Positions 1-12,600 are shown, counted from the stretch's first letter. The stretch is DNA of 64,000 nt from Paracyclopina nana (GCA_019096065.1 JAGUCH010000009.1:3172001-3236000), one strand, 5' to 3'. Program-made: numbers and translations. Notes: a model not told the origin generated them from the letters alone.

Positions 1-62
1 CTACAAAAAAGCGGTCGTCGTCTTTAGCACGCTTTTTATGGCTTTCAAATTCTCATCCTCAC

Positions 63-658
63 ATCCACCGAATTCCAAGAGAAAGAAAATGGTGAAGGCC
101 ACAATGTAAAGCCTTCGTGGTGCTTTGCAGTCAGCACTGCATACTTTGCTCCAGCAGCCTCGAAAAGGCTGATCCATTGAGTTGCATTGAAAAATTCCAG
201 CCTGGAACAAAAGTTGGACTTTGGCCCTTCTTATCTTCAAATTCAATGAAAATATGCTCGCAGGAATATTAGACTGATTGAATTATGTAACCTCAGATCT
301 TTCGCAAAGTCCTGGTAATTGAATCCTGGGGGATAATTGGCGGCCATAAAGTCTCTCACATCCGTATGCACTGGCTGATCCGACTTCCAATACCACCAAA
401 ACCATTCGGATTTGAAACTTGGCACACTGTACACCCCAAAGTGGATGAAAATGCCGACTTTAGCATCATCGTACCACTGTGAAAAAAACTTGATTAAAAG
501 CCTTCTGAATGAGCAAAATATGCATATAATAATTTCACTTGAGGCAGCGGCCTGGAATCCAAGCTGTTCCAGTCTGCGGAGTATTTGGCATTTGCCCTCG
601 TCACAGAAATGGTGCAAAACACAGCCAAAATTCCTGCTGCTGCTACTGCAGCCTTCAT
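63..658 (-). CDS. Alpha-L-fucosidase (GH29), N-terminal part, runs off left edge
   Basis: Lysosomal or secreted glycosidase that removes alpha-linked L-fucose from glycoconjugates. Three exons are visible: 658..539, 476..292 and 201..63, with matching splice phases; the next intron (GTGAGG) leaves the window. The ATG at 658 opens a hydrophobic signal peptide of about 22 residues. The mature start ([16 protein letters not shown]) is followed by [22 protein letters not shown] and [20 protein letters not shown], all diagnostic of family GH29; the HHEGF strand belongs to the active-site barrel. The catalytic aspartate and the C-terminal domain lie beyond the left edge. It is divergent from the kinase gene that begins about 220 bp to the right, so the two may share a promoter. 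The donor after exon 2 (GTTACA) is non-consensus but is required by both phase and homology. Family assignment is firm; whether it is FUCA1- or FUCA2-like cannot be told. Confidence 0.9.
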
Positions 659-881
659 TTGCAGCCAGTGTATTTTACCAATATACTGTAAGATAGACCC
701 TCTGTTTTTGCTGCTAAAGTCGTCGGGGCTGTAAGCTGTCAGTGGCAGCTCGAAAGCAAACTCGTTTTTATGGGATAAAGTTACACACACACACATGCAC
801 ACACCATCGTGTATCATTTTTACGCCTCAATAAATGCTTTGAGCCTTCGTCGTAATCATATGCTTTTTCTTTACTCTTCAG
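659..881. promoter_or_regulatory. Shared intergenic region between divergent genes
   Basis: About 220 bp separate the fucosidase ATG (minus strand, 658) from the first recognisable choline-kinase exon (plus strand, 882). Both 5' UTRs and probably both promoters must lie here, unless the kinase's missing first exon is further left. A short CA-rich stretch lies near 781-803. I see no clear TATA box for either gene. Confidence 0.35.
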
Positions 882-2556
882 CGAAGGGCTTTCTAATTTG
901 ATCTTCTTTGTTGGTTTGCCACCAACAATCAAGCCGCATGACAAGGAGCCAAAGCAAGTGCTGTTGAGGATTTTTGGAAGTACTCTCACTCCCCTGGACA
1001 CTGAAACGCCAGAATCCTTCCTCACTGGGATCGTTATGGAGAATGTCATCTTTACCATCCTCTCTGAGAGGAAATTAGGGCCAAAGCTCTTGGGAGTGTT
1101 CGCAGGAGGAAGGCTTGAAGAATACATCCCTGTAATTATACTCTTTACGTTTCTTTGCATGTTGTATCATTTAGAGCATGTGGCGTGAGCATAGCTCTTC
1201 TTCGTGTTGTGGCTGGCTCAACCACGCAAAGAGACCATCTAACCTTCCTCGGTGGAAAAAGCCATATTGGAATAATTAGAAAGCACGCAACGAAAGAAAA
1301 TAACTACTTGAAATGAGAAGCCGTTCAAAAAGATACGAGCTTGCATTTTGCATGGGATAAATGCAGCATTGATCGATGAATTGTTCACCTTTTCAGGCCA
1401 AGTCCTTGTCAAGCAGCCAACTGAGGAAAAAGGCCATAAGCCAAGCGCTAGCCAGGAAAATGGCCAGAATTCATAAATTGTCTGTACCAATCAACACTGA
1501 TCCACGTTGGATATTCAAGAGCTTGGAGAGGTACGATTTTCACGAGGATAAATAAGAAAGCTCTCATCTAATAATCGGATATTCCAATTTCAGGTGGCAA
1601 GAGTCAATTCGAGGGGTTAGCCTTGATGATATAGCTGATATAAAAGAGCGGAACTGCGCTTCTAGACTCCTTGATATCAATTTTGTCGGGGAAATTGAGT
1701 GGCTCAAGTATTTTTTGTGCTCGTAAACCATGACCAAGGGACATCAGATCATTACTCTTTTTTCAGGAAATGGGTCGAGCTGGTCAACTCTCCAGTGGTG
1801 TTTTGCCACAATGACTTGCAAGGAGGAAATATTCTTCTACGTAATGACCTTGGGGCTACAGGTGATAAATGCCTTAAAAATCGGAAAAAAGCTCAATACA
1901 GTTTTTGATATTTTATTTCTAGATGAAAACATGGACGCCAAGTTGGTTGTCATTGACTACGAGTTTTGCAGCTACAATTACAGAGCCTTCGATATAGCCA
2001 ACCATTTCCAAGAGTGGATGTTCGACTACACCAACAAAAGCTTTCCGTATTATTACATCTCCAAAGATAAATTCCCCAACAAGGAAGCTAGGGTAAACAT
2101 TACACTTGCAATAATCTACCCAAAATATGTATCCTACTCCATTTATATATTAACTTGATCATAGGTTGCGTGACAGCAGCAAAATGTAATACACTCGCCT
2201 TGATTTATATAACGCATTTTGCTTTACAGCTCGAGTTTCTGAAAACTTATTTAGATGAGACTCTGGTGGGATCCTCAAAGGCCATTTCCATTACTAATGA
2301 AGCTCGCCATCAGCAAGCCGAGGCTCTTTTGAAAGAAGTGGATGCCTTTTTGGTCGTGCCCAACTTGGTGTGGGCATTATGGTCCATATCACAGAGCTTA
2401 ACAACAAAAATCACTTTTGGCCATTGGGTGCGTAAGATTTAGTTCATGTTTTAGCAAATGCTAAAATTACGTTTCATCCCATTGTAGTACTACGCTGAAG
2501 AAAGGATGCAATACTACTTCCATTTCAAGGAATCCTGTTCTGGAATGGACATTTGA
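882..2556 (+). CDS. Choline/ethanolamine kinase, first exon not found
   Basis: Cytosolic kinase that phosphorylates choline or ethanolamine, the first step of the CDP-choline (Kennedy) pathway. Seven exons are readable: 882..1131, 1397..1530, 1594..1707, 1767..1861, 1923..2092, 2230..2427 and 2488..2556. Phases agree throughout and give 342 residues. Landmarks are GLSNLIFFVG (nucleotide-binding hairpin), VLLRIFG, the Brenner-type catalytic stretch VVFCHNDLQGGNILL, the metal-binding VVIDYEFCSYNYRAFDIANHF, and a choline-kinase-like C-terminus (WALWSIS, then YYAEERMQYYFHF). The HNDLQGGN form favours a choline-kinase-type enzyme over a pure ethanolamine kinase. The first exon starts in phase 1 after an AG, so an upstream coding exon with the usual 40-80 N-terminal residues must exist, but I could not identify it in the 220 bp upstream. 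It may lie inside the fucosidase gene. Confidence 0.88.
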
Positions 2557-4017
2557 CATGCTCAGCTATATCTGTAGCAACGCGCCGCATGCACACTTGG
2601 CATTTTGTTTATTGCAAACACAAATAAACTGTCAAACGTAATACAGCTGCATAACACTTTTCCGCATAACCCTTAGATGCTAGCATAAAGTCTAACTGAA
2701 TCAGAATCAGGCCATGTGGCTAACGACATTAGAATTAGCCCTCAGCAGCAACTTTGATTGCATCCTCGACTGCTCATGCCTTTCTCTTCCTTGAAAAGTG
2801 CGTTGCCGAAATAACGAAAAAAATATGCATGACAAGGTTACATCAAATATACCGCCATTACCAAGCTGGCAAACAGCAGTCAAGTTATGTAGATTGAAAT
2901 ACGTTGCAGCCAAGCATAGATAACCTCCAGAGCCGTTTGGTGTTTCTATGGCAAAAAGGGAAGACGAAGGAAATTCCGCAAGAGAGGGGAGGGGTTATGA
3001 ATTCGACTGTTTCTTTCTCTGCTCGCGTGCACGAGTCCTCTGTCGTCGTCGTCCTGTCCTGCTCTACTCTCTCAGACCTCGTCAGTGATTACTCCAGCAG
3101 CGCAGCGTAAACAAACGACAACTCCACAACTACTTATTTATGGTAATTGTTGAACTTTTGTTTAAATTGCTAACATTGCAACCTGTAGGCATGCAACTGG
3201 ACAACAAAAATAGTGGGCAGTATATCCAATAATTATGTAGGCCTTGTTGGCCCAACCTTAATTTTGTACTTTAGTAGTAATTTAGTAGCATTATATACCT
3301 TACTTTTAAGGAGTGGAAGTGCTGAAAATACTGAAGATCATTCACGCTAATATTTTGACATCAAGCCACTATTCCAAATAGGCGACTTTAATTTCGAATC
3401 TTATTACATGGAAAACAATTTTAGAAAGTCACATACTATGTCATAAGGAATGACAGCCATACAAAAAGTTGATCAATGCTTTCAACATGTGCGATCAGTC
3501 ATGATGAAAAGTTTAGATTGATGTGGCGCCAACTTTGCTTCTTCCCTTTAGCCCAGAAAAGGCCAAAATCATGGTGCTTAAATGTGCAAGCATGATAGGT
3601 GGCCATAGTTTATCTCTATTATTTATTGCCATATAAGAGCCAACTACACACAATGCTCCGAGAGCTTGCGAGAAAGTCTTTGTTGTAATATTGAACGAAT
3701 TCATAATTAATAGGCGTAATTCGTAGGACAGCCACCGCCCTAATTTACGAATGATACTAGATATTGGCCTTTAGTAATAAAAGATGCATTTTTATTAATT
3801 GGCTTGTCTTCACTAACGAGGGTGGAGGCTTCGACAAGACAGAAAATCCCCAGCTAGTGCACAAAGTAATTGTCCCCTATTCTGTAATGAATAATGGGCA
3901 TTAAAAATCTTACCTGGCAATAAGTTTTCACGCAGAATGCGACAGCTTTGGCACCAAACTCTCTAGACAATGTTTTTTTCTTTTCTTTTTTTTTAGGTCT
4001 GAAGGAAAAATAAAAAA
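2557..4017. other. Intergenic, possible 5' UTR exon of sedoheptulokinase
   Basis: I see no convincing coding exon. A CpG-rich patch at about 2985-3125 ends in a possible splice donor (ATG|GTAATT near 3141) and could hold a promoter and leader exon of the sedoheptulokinase gene. A pyrimidine-rich acceptor (TTTTTTTTAG at about 3997) lies 20 bp before its ATG. The rest is AT-rich. Confidence 0.3.
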
Positions 4018-5931
4018 ATGGCATCACCTTCCAAGTCCCATACAAGGAGCCACGCAAACAGCCAATTCATACTAGGCATTGATGTTGGCACAACATCCGT
4101 CAAAGTTTGCTTGGTGAATATCGACACTTTGGAGGCATCTCACAAGTTTGTGAAAGACACTTTGGCTGGTGCAGCCAAAGATTTGGCATCAGCCGACCTG
4201 CAAGTAAACTTTCCTCTCTTGATGCAATCTTGATAATTTTAACGAGGTAAAATGTTCCAGGATGCAGGAAAATTGTTCTCTGCTCTGCATGGTTGCATCT
4301 CTCGCATTCCTCACGATCACCTCAGAAAAGTTGTGAGGATTTCCATCTGTGGACAAATGCATGGCATCATGTTCTGGAAACACGGCCAAGGCTGGAGCAG
4401 ATGTAATGGTGATCCCACTCAGCATGTGAGTGAAACCTAAACCTTGTTTTTAACGAGATCCCGCATCATGATGTCATAGCACCATGCACTTAAATATCAT
4501 TTCATTCCAGGCATCCAGACATCAACAGTGGGAGGTGGGATCAACCAGTCCAGTGTACACGTGGCAAGATGGTCGATGCACAGCCGATTTTCTAGCGAAC
4601 CTACCCACTCCTCAATCTCATCTGAGGCTGTCATCCGGATATGGTTGTGCCACTTTGTTCTGGTTACTCAAACATCAGCCTCAGGAGCTGGAAAAATATG
4701 ACAGGTGAATCAGCAATTATGTCCAGTCTCGTAACGGCCTAATTATGACCATAATTGATTGATTTAGATGCGGGACTCCAATGGACTTTTTCGTCGCAAT
4801 GCTGACAAACAGCGCCGACGTGAAAACGTCTGACCAATTGGCCGCATCTTGGGGATTTTTCAATACAGTCAAGGCATCGTGGAACTCGGACATAATGGAA
4901 GCAGCAGGCTTTCCCATTAATATGCTGCCCCAGGTCTTGGCCTCTGGGGAAGAAGCAGGCCATCTCAGTCACCCTTGGTTCGATATTCCAGTTGGTACTC
5001 CGGTCGGGGTGGCTCTGGGAGATTTACAATGCTCAGTGAGGTCTACATTGATCACGCCCGACACAGATGCGGTGCTCAATGTTTCCACATCTGCGCAAAT
5101 GGCCTTCATCAAAAAGCAAGGATTTCTGCCCCCAGATCAAGTAAACTCTTCTGGTTCCTTACATAGTGCATATAAGTGCAAAAGGTGTTAATGGAACTGG
5201 AATGCAGCTCAATTACCAAAGTGTACTTACAGAACTTGTTCAACAAACTAGCCGAAACTACAAGATTCTTGCAGTTAATATTTTACTTGCTATGCATGGA
5301 AAGAACTATTTGCTTGAAAAGCACTTACACGAAGATGACCAGCAGCACTAGAATAATTTGCTTCTGAATATTTCAGCAGGAAATGGCCACCTTCGAGTAC
5401 TTCCCTTATTTTGGAGGAACTTATGTGGCCGTGGCTGCATCCCTTAATGGTGGTAATTGTCTGGCCGCTTTCGTGAAGATGCTTCAAGAATGGGTCGTTG
5501 AGCTTGGCTTGTCCATAAACCAGTCCAAAATATGGGAGAAAACAACGAGCCTCGGTAGCGCAACCCACGATGACCTTATGGTGATTACTCCTACTCTTTT
5601 CGGCGAAAGACACAACCCCGACCTCAAGGGGAGCATCGCAAATATTACGCCCAACAACTTGAGCTTGAAACACGTGGCCCATGCCATATGCCGCGGCATT
5701 GCCAGGAATTTGGCGGACATGATGCCTCCCGAGATGCTCATCGAGGCTGGCCTCACCCGGATCGTGGGATCTGGAGCCTGCCTGAGTCGCAACCCCGTCC
5801 TCAAGGCCGAAGTGCAGGAGGTGTACAAGTTACCCGTGGAGTTCACTGCGGATGGTAGTGCCTGCATAGGAGCAGCTCTGGCCTGCATCGACGTCCACCA
5901 CCAAAAAGCATTTAAAAGCGTATCACGATGA
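4018..5931 (+). CDS. SHPK: Sedoheptulokinase (FGGY carbohydrate kinase)
   Basis: Phosphorylates sedoheptulose to sedoheptulose-7-phosphate and so feeds the non-oxidative pentose phosphate pathway. Five exons with consistent phases: 4018..4203, 4261..4425, 4511..4704, 4768..5140 and 5377..5931, giving 490 residues against about 478 in human. Residues 17-30 hold the FGGY-family phosphate motif LGIDVGTTSVKV. Further landmarks are ICGQMHG, the substrate-side SPVYTWQDGRC, GVALGDLQCSV, FGGTYVAVAASLNGGN, TPTLFGERH, and the C-terminal nucleotide-binding VGSGACLSRNPVLKAEVQ. The ATG is the first after a 5' UTR splice acceptor. The fifth exon may start at 5377 or 5380 because two AGs lie in tandem (CAGCAG), a NAGNAG acceptor that would add or skip one glutamine. 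Gene order with its neighbours carries no functional hint. Orthology to animal SHPK is clear across the full length. Confidence 0.93.
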
Positions 5932-6615
5932 AGACTTGACATGATGCTTCCCAGTGATATCTATTTTTGTTTTACATGCCGAGTATCGAACCGAAGGCTC
6001 TCTAGAAAAGAACCATATATTATAGCATGATTTGAAAAGAAAGGTTGCGTGATTCATTCACCTCGGAACATTGTTTCACATTGGTGGCGAGCCAGTTGTA
6101 GAAGCAGCCGAGCGGCATGGCTCTGGATCTCTCCCTGATTCGCTAGCGATTTCGTTTACTCCGAGTGCGAGCCGAATGCGTTGTCGTAACAGCTGTTGTT
6201 GGATCCACAGCTACCGAGCCACGGAGTAACGGAGGCCGCCAGGAGGCTACTATACGTTACTCACCTTTGCTTGTACGCGAGGCCGCGAGGCCGCGCGGCC
6301 GTGGCTTGCGCAAGAGCAACAGCCTTCTTTAAAGACTCTCACTCCGATTCTCTACGCCACAATAGACTCCAAAAGATACCAGCTGTTGAATGTTTTTGCC
6401 CGCGTGAGCATCAACCCTTGGGTGAGTACTGAGTACTGAATTTTCACCCAAGCCCTTTGGCGGAACATCGCCCTTTCAAAACAAAGTTCGCAAACGCGGT
6501 GGAATTTTAAGCTTATTTTTTGTTGCTATCAATTTTGTCCGGGAAATGGAAGGGTCGATAACTGGTGTTGTTTTCAGAGGCGAAAAAATGCCAATTTGAA
6601 AGTGAATGGGCGAAA
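5932..6615. promoter_or_regulatory. Promoter and leader exon of the Rab-like gene
   Basis: The stretch 6060-6430 is CpG-rich compared with its surroundings and ends in a good splice donor (CTTGG|GTGAGTAC, about 6421). A matching acceptor (TGTTTTCAG) lies at about 6577, 38 bp before the GTPase ATG. I read this as a non-coding first exon plus a 155-bp 5' UTR intron. The first 100 bp hold the sedoheptulokinase 3' UTR. Confidence 0.45.
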
Positions 6616-7814
6616 ATGAGCTTGAGGAATGCTGCGACATCGTCTACTAGCGGGGGAGCGATGCGTAGTAACAGCACAAGAAGCTCTAAGACCAAGGAGG
6701 ACAGTCACACCTTCAAGCTCGTCATGGTGGGCGACTCCGGGGTGGGCAAGTCGTGTCTCCTCGAAAAGTTCCTCGACTTGTCGTCTAACAACGCGTTCAT
6801 CAGCACCATAGGGGTCGACGTGAGGACACACTTGCTTAAGCTTGACGGCCAATCGATAAAACTGCAGGTATATAAGCGCTTATCAGCTTTGCTCCCTGAT
6901 CACTTTCATCCAAGGACCTATTTAATTGTAAGGTGTGGGATACGGGCGGCCAGGAGCGATACAGGCCAGTCTTGGCCACCTGCTACAAGAACGCTTTCGG
7001 TGTCATCTTGGTCTACGATGTCACCAGCAAAAAGACTTTCACCAATTTGCTTCAGTGGTTAGCGGAAGTGAATGAGTTCACCACAACAGAATTGCCAAAA
7101 CTTCTAGTCGGTACGTTCAAAATGAGCACGTCATAGCAAGGCACGAGCAGCTTCTTTATCGATGGCCTAGCAAACAAAGACGTCTTCTTGTTTTACTTTT
7201 GAGCGTGGGCACACGACCTTCATTCTTTTGTAGACCCCTTCAATTGTTGGATAATGTTTGTAGCAACTCAGAAAAAATCGGTATAAGCAGATTCAAAAAG
7301 CTCCCTTTCATAGCTGATATGGTGACATTACAAGTCTAGTAAGTTGCTTCTCGTTCACAAATGTAATCGTAGGCAAAGGGAGCTGAAGCAAACGTAAATG
7401 TAGCGACCTACTTTTATAGAGCCGCTGTTTCGTATTTTCTTCTCCCGAAAAAAAGTTAATGCAAGTAATCCAATTACTTAATAAAGACTGGCATTTCTCA
7501 CCGAGGCCAAGCCATTGCTACATCTTATGCTTTCAGTTGTACAAAAATTACCAAGGCTCGATTTTACTTTGATGCTTATGAAGACGAGCCTCGATGGAGT
7601 TGATAAAAAGTCTCCTTTTGTAGGTAACAAGTCCGATCTTGTGGATCGTCGCCAAGTTGAGGAGGCTACAGCAGCACAATTTGCCGCAGAAAGAGGAATG
7701 GCTTATATTGAAACATCAGCTATCGAATCTGCCAATATTCGGGAGGCCTTCATTACACTCGTTAGGCCACGATTGAGGCTGAATAGGGCTGCCTCAACTG
7801 CAGCAACCTCGTGA
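6616..7814 (+). CDS. Divergent Rab-like small GTPase without C-terminal cysteines
   Basis: Small GTPase of the Rab branch, 206 residues, exons 6616..6867, 6933..7110 and 7624..7814 with agreeing phases. A Ser/Thr-rich extension of about 33 residues precedes the G domain. The P loop GDSGVGKS is at 39-46, the switch-I threonine at 64 (STIGVDV), followed by WDTGGQERYRP, the guanine-specificity motif NKSD, and ETSA. IGVDV and the switch-II stretch are Rab-like. Two oddities stand out. Switch II reads DTGGQ instead of the usual DTAGQ, an alanine-to-glycine change at the position of Ras Ala59. The protein ends shortly after the last helix (stop at 7812-7814) with no hypervariable tail and no cysteine for prenylation. 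Either membrane attachment is lost or a further 3' exon is used; a weak GTTAGG donor inside the last helix would allow that. I cannot assign a Rab subfamily. Confidence 0.82.
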
Positions 7815-9609
7815 TCATTACGCTTAACTACTTGTTAATCACACCATTCCAAAGATGAATCTAAGTGTATTTTTTGTGAGTTTTTCTGGCTATCTCTCTG
7901 CTGGGAAAATAAGCCATACCAAGCTACTTATGTGATTTTACTTGAAGAGTAATTGTGCCAATATCAGCCGAAGAGCTAGATTGATGAATGTTGGTTTTTT
8001 TTTGCATCAACAGCCATAATCATTCCAATCGCACATCATTCCATGCTTGCTTTATCAACCTTTATATTATCCTTTTCATGGCGAAGAGCTGTTGCCCATT
8101 TCCGAAATATGATAGCTGTATTTGTTTAGCCTGCAGGCTGGACAGCTAGCGAATGTATGCATGATTTAAGTTTAAATCATGATCATTTGTAAGGCAAACT
8201 AAGCTAATTTGATCCGACGCCCTTCGAGAAGCGAACGTTCAAATGGAAAGTGTATGTAACACGTTACATTTAATCAAAACACAATGTTCATGTCATTTTG
8301 TCATATGTGATGTTGTATTATTCTTAAGCTACGATCAATGTTGAACATTTTCTAGTAAAAAAAAGGTGAAATCATCAAGGCGAGCCACATGCATGTAGTA
8401 TGACCTCGCGCAGTCAACACACTACTTCAACTTATCATTACTCATATAATTGGTATACTCTTACTACTCACATTCGTTGTTTACAGCCCTGCTACTACAG
8501 CACATCTACAATTGCTTATAATACAAAATAAACTCTGATTGTTGAAATACAGGCAAATGTGTTTTAAGATTTTCGAATAAAGTCTCCCCTGTTCGGTCAA
8601 CCACTTCACGTCAGAGGGATTAGATGACGGGCCAACTTCACGCTCCTTCGACTCCATTTGGGTTGATGTAATCTGAGCGTGGACAGCTCATTCTTCCACT
8701 TTTTTGTTGCCTCTATTGAGTTATGCTGCTGTCACTAGCGGTGAAACCAAGTGAATTCTCTGCAAAATTAGAATCATCCGGAGAAAAAGTTGAATCCGGA
8801 CAATCTTGCTTCTGCTCCGCCAGGTAAAGTGCACAATGTAGGAAAAATATTGTGAGATGTCTGGGCTTAAAAATGAACGATTGTTGATGGTCAGAGTGAT
8901 GCTCACAGAGCTTGCACTGGCTCATTTTTTTCAAGTTTCTGCCTGGCTTGCCCTCAGATTGATGTTCTTCATGTTGCCATATACCATTTATGTGTACTAT
9001 ATAAATAAATGGTCTGATGTAAAGTTTGTTGTTGCAAAAGCACTTTAAATTTAGAGACATCTATTTTGTTGTAATTCATCAAGAGTCATCGAATTAAGCT
9101 CTTTAAGAGCTATAATGGTACTTTTAATCCATGTTGCGCTCCCACTGTGGAAAATGCGGCATGTGCATGCGCCCTGACATCCAACCAAGGTATGCTAGCA
9201 AATAGCAGCTACATAATATACGTTGACCTTCATTTCAGATTTTCCTGAGCCACTGGCTCGAAATGCCTTCCTCCACATCATTCAAAGCTTGGAGCACCAA
9301 AACAAAAAGTACAACAAGGTAAGCAGACACATTTTTCGCATGAGCGAGATTCGCGCACAGTTTTTTGATTATTGAGTTGTCACATATAGTTGAGAATGTC
9401 AACAGAGATCAAAAGCTAGCATCAGCTACTACTGTAACTACAACAATCAGTTAAAGTCACACTTCACGACAACAGCAGGGCCTACTTTTCGGCCTGTAGA
9501 AAATGAGGCAGTGACAGAGAGGAGGAACATACATATACCTGGCTTTTTGACACACAAAAAAGAAGATAGTAGAAGTCGATCGGAAGTCACTCCTCAAAGC
9601 ATCCAGTTC
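7815..9609. other. Intergenic; possible leader exons of the Oatp gene
   Basis: The region 7815-9100 is AT-rich and I see no gene in it. Two exon-like pieces follow: one up to 9199 (donor AAG|GTATGC) and 9240..9319 (acceptor TTTCAG, donor AAG|GTAAGC). They could be 5' UTR or N-terminal exons of the downstream transporter. One frame of the second begins MPSSTSFKAWSTK, but I could not join it in frame to the transporter exon, so I do not call it coding. Confidence 0.3.
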
Positions 9610-12600
9610 ATGGGGTTGAAAATGTTGTCTTCAGAAAATAATGAAGGCTTTTCAAATCCCGCCTTTGAGAATCGAGGTGAAGATGGAGTCGAGAGACAAC
9701 AAAAGCCATCAGACAGCAGCAGCAGCAGCAGGCCTCGCCAGCAAGCCTTTGCAGAATCTTCAGAGGAAATTCAAGATCACCAATGCTCCTTTTTTGGTTG
9801 CTTCAAGTTGCCAGGACTTTGTCAAAGGCTTTTTTTGCGAGCTGCTTGGATCCTCGTGTTTTTGTCATGGGCAGCTACCATTCAGGTAAGAAGAGAAGGT
9901 CAAGATTGATATTTCCTACTTGAAATTCATTCACTCTTTGAAATGGATTTTCCTGTGCTGGTGGTGGGCTCGCAAATATCGCAGCAAGCAGAATCTGGGT
10001 TAAAATGCGAATTGAAGACAAAGAAGCTAGCGCAATGCTGTTGTATGTTTACAAGCCTAATTACAGAATTTGCATGCCCCATTGAGCGCGCGGTATTATG
10101 TGTACAAAGGCAGCCACAAAAGAGTAGGGATTTTCCCTTCATTTTTTCTGCAGGAAAAGCCTAATTTGAAAGCCAGCCTCGATCTTCCCTTAAGAAAGTC
10201 TTAAGCTTCTTACTTAGCTTTGGTGGATAAAATCGGTTTTCTTTCAGACTACCGCGCGCGCATATAATGTACGTACTTCAACTGTTACAAAGTATATTAT
10301 ATATGTATTATTTTGGTTCACTCTTGCGCAACTTTTTGATGATCAGCCGTAGATGTTACCACTTTTTGCAGAAAAAGGCCAATTTTTTGCTCTCGCGCTC
10401 TTCTGAATAGCCTTTGAAAATGCACCACTGATGATGTGGCATATAATCTCGTTTATTCAGGGAATGGTCATCAATGGGTTTGTGAACGTGGTCATTTCGA
10501 CATTGGAAAGGCGATTCGGGCTTCGTTCCACTGAAACGGGGCTAATTGCAGGCAGTTACGACATTGGCTCCATGCTGTCTGTCATTCCAATCACCTACTT
10601 TGGCGGACGTATTGGCACTTCCAAGCCAAGGTAAATATTGCCTCATTTAATATTTACAAGAAAAGAAATGCCATTATTTTCCGCAAATAAGATAAAGAAT
10701 TTATTATTGCCTGCGCGTGCAAAAAGCAAGGCTGCAAACTTGGAAGTGTCATGAATAAGAGGACTTGAAGAAGTGAGTTGCTGCTCGCTCGTGGCTATGG
10801 CATTTATGCTAATAGGCCCTTAATGAACTAAAATTGAGGTGACATGCTAATTCCTACTTTTTCTAGGTATATTGCTGTGGGCCTGCTTTTGATGGGCTGT
10901 GGCTCGCTGATGTTTGCAATGCCCCATTTTGTGACGGATGATTACCTCTCGAATGCCTCCAATTTGACGATGCTCAATAATTTGACAACGACTAGCACAT
11001 CGTCCAATCGATTGCAACTTTGCGACGCGAATTCTCAACTCGTGGAGAAGAACGATGCAGATAAGCTGAAAGCTCTGGCTGCTGCAGATAAGCTCGCCAA
11101 CTACAAGTATTTCTTCATATTTGGCCAAATTTTGCATGGCGTTGGAGCTGCTCCCCTCGTCACTCTTGGCACCACTCTGCTTGACGAAAGCGTGAGCAGA
11201 GTGGCGTCTCCCATGTACATTGGCATTTTTCAGGTGTGTAAAGTATTTTTGAAAGTAGCCGTTACATTGAGGGCATTTCTTCCACAGACGTTTTTCGTGG
11301 TTGGGCCAGCCATTGGCTACCTCATTGGAGGCTCCTTTTTGGAAATCTACACCGACTTCAACAAGGGGATCAGAATTGAGGAGCTGACGTCTTCCTCCCA
11401 GCTTTGGGTCGGTGCTTGGTGGCTGGGATTTGCCATGTCATTTCTAATGTCCTGGTCATGTGCTCTGCTCATAGGTGAACGCTCATTTCAAGTTTTTCTC
11501 GAGGAAAACATTATACTATAACTTGCGGCTCCTCTCCCAAAGGATGTTATCCTGCAGTCATTCCCCAGAAAGCAATTAGCATCGAGACTTCAAAGGCGGA
11601 AGGAGGAAAAGCTGAGGGAGAAAGTGCAACAACAAAAACTCCAGGATACGGCAAACTGAGCGAACTGCCAAGGGTCATTTGGACGCTGCTCACCAATCCC
11701 ACGTACATGATGATCAATATTGGCGGAGCTGCCGACGGATTCACCATTTCGGGGCTGTCAGCATTTCTGCCCAAATTCATGCAGTCGCAATACGGATTTA
11801 CTGCTGGCATAGCAGCAGCCATTGTGGGTGTTCTCGTCATTCCTGCTGGAGGTATGTAATGTGCAAAAATTCTTTTTCACAGCAAAAAAAGAGGCATGAA
11901 GGTCGTTTCTGCTTTCCATTAGAGAGCAACGTGGGCTGAGAATGAGAATGGAATCCGTTTTTTAAGACATGTACGTACATTCTTTCAGGCCTGGGCACTT
12001 TCAGTGGAGGCTACATCGCAAAAAGGTTCAAGTTGACCCGCTCGCAAGTGATAAAAATGTACATTTATTGCCAATTGGTCACCATTCCATGCAGCTTTGG
12101 CCTCCTGTTCTACTGCCAAAGTGCAGACTTTGCTGGCGTCAATATTGCCTACCCTGGTAGCAATGATCAGCATACGACTTGGGGCCAAACTCCCTTGGGA
12201 CCTCAGGACTTGACGAGTGAGTGCAACCGCCAGTGCAAGTGTGATTTGGAGAAGTTCACGCCGTTCTGCAGCAGTGAGGCCAATCTGATGTTTTTTAGCC
12301 CCTGCTTGGCTGGCTGCTTGGGCAAAACGACTCTCGATAATAACCAGACAGAGCTGCAGGATTGCCAATGTTTGGCCCCTGGCCTCGCACAAACTGGCAA
12401 ACCTGGCAGATGCTTCAAGCCTTGCTCCCTTATGCCAGGCTTTTTTGTCCTCATCTTCATCTCCATCTGGTTCACTTTTATGTCTGCCATGCCCAACGTG
12501 GTGGCAACTTTGAGAGCTGTCGAACCAGTCCATCGATCTCTGGCTTTAGGCATCGAAAGCATTATTCTAAGGTAAAATGCCCTGCTCATGTGAGCTCATT

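Noticed and set aside
3513-3704. 63-codon minus-strand frame
   Set aside because: Looks like chance in AT-rich DNA; no homology.
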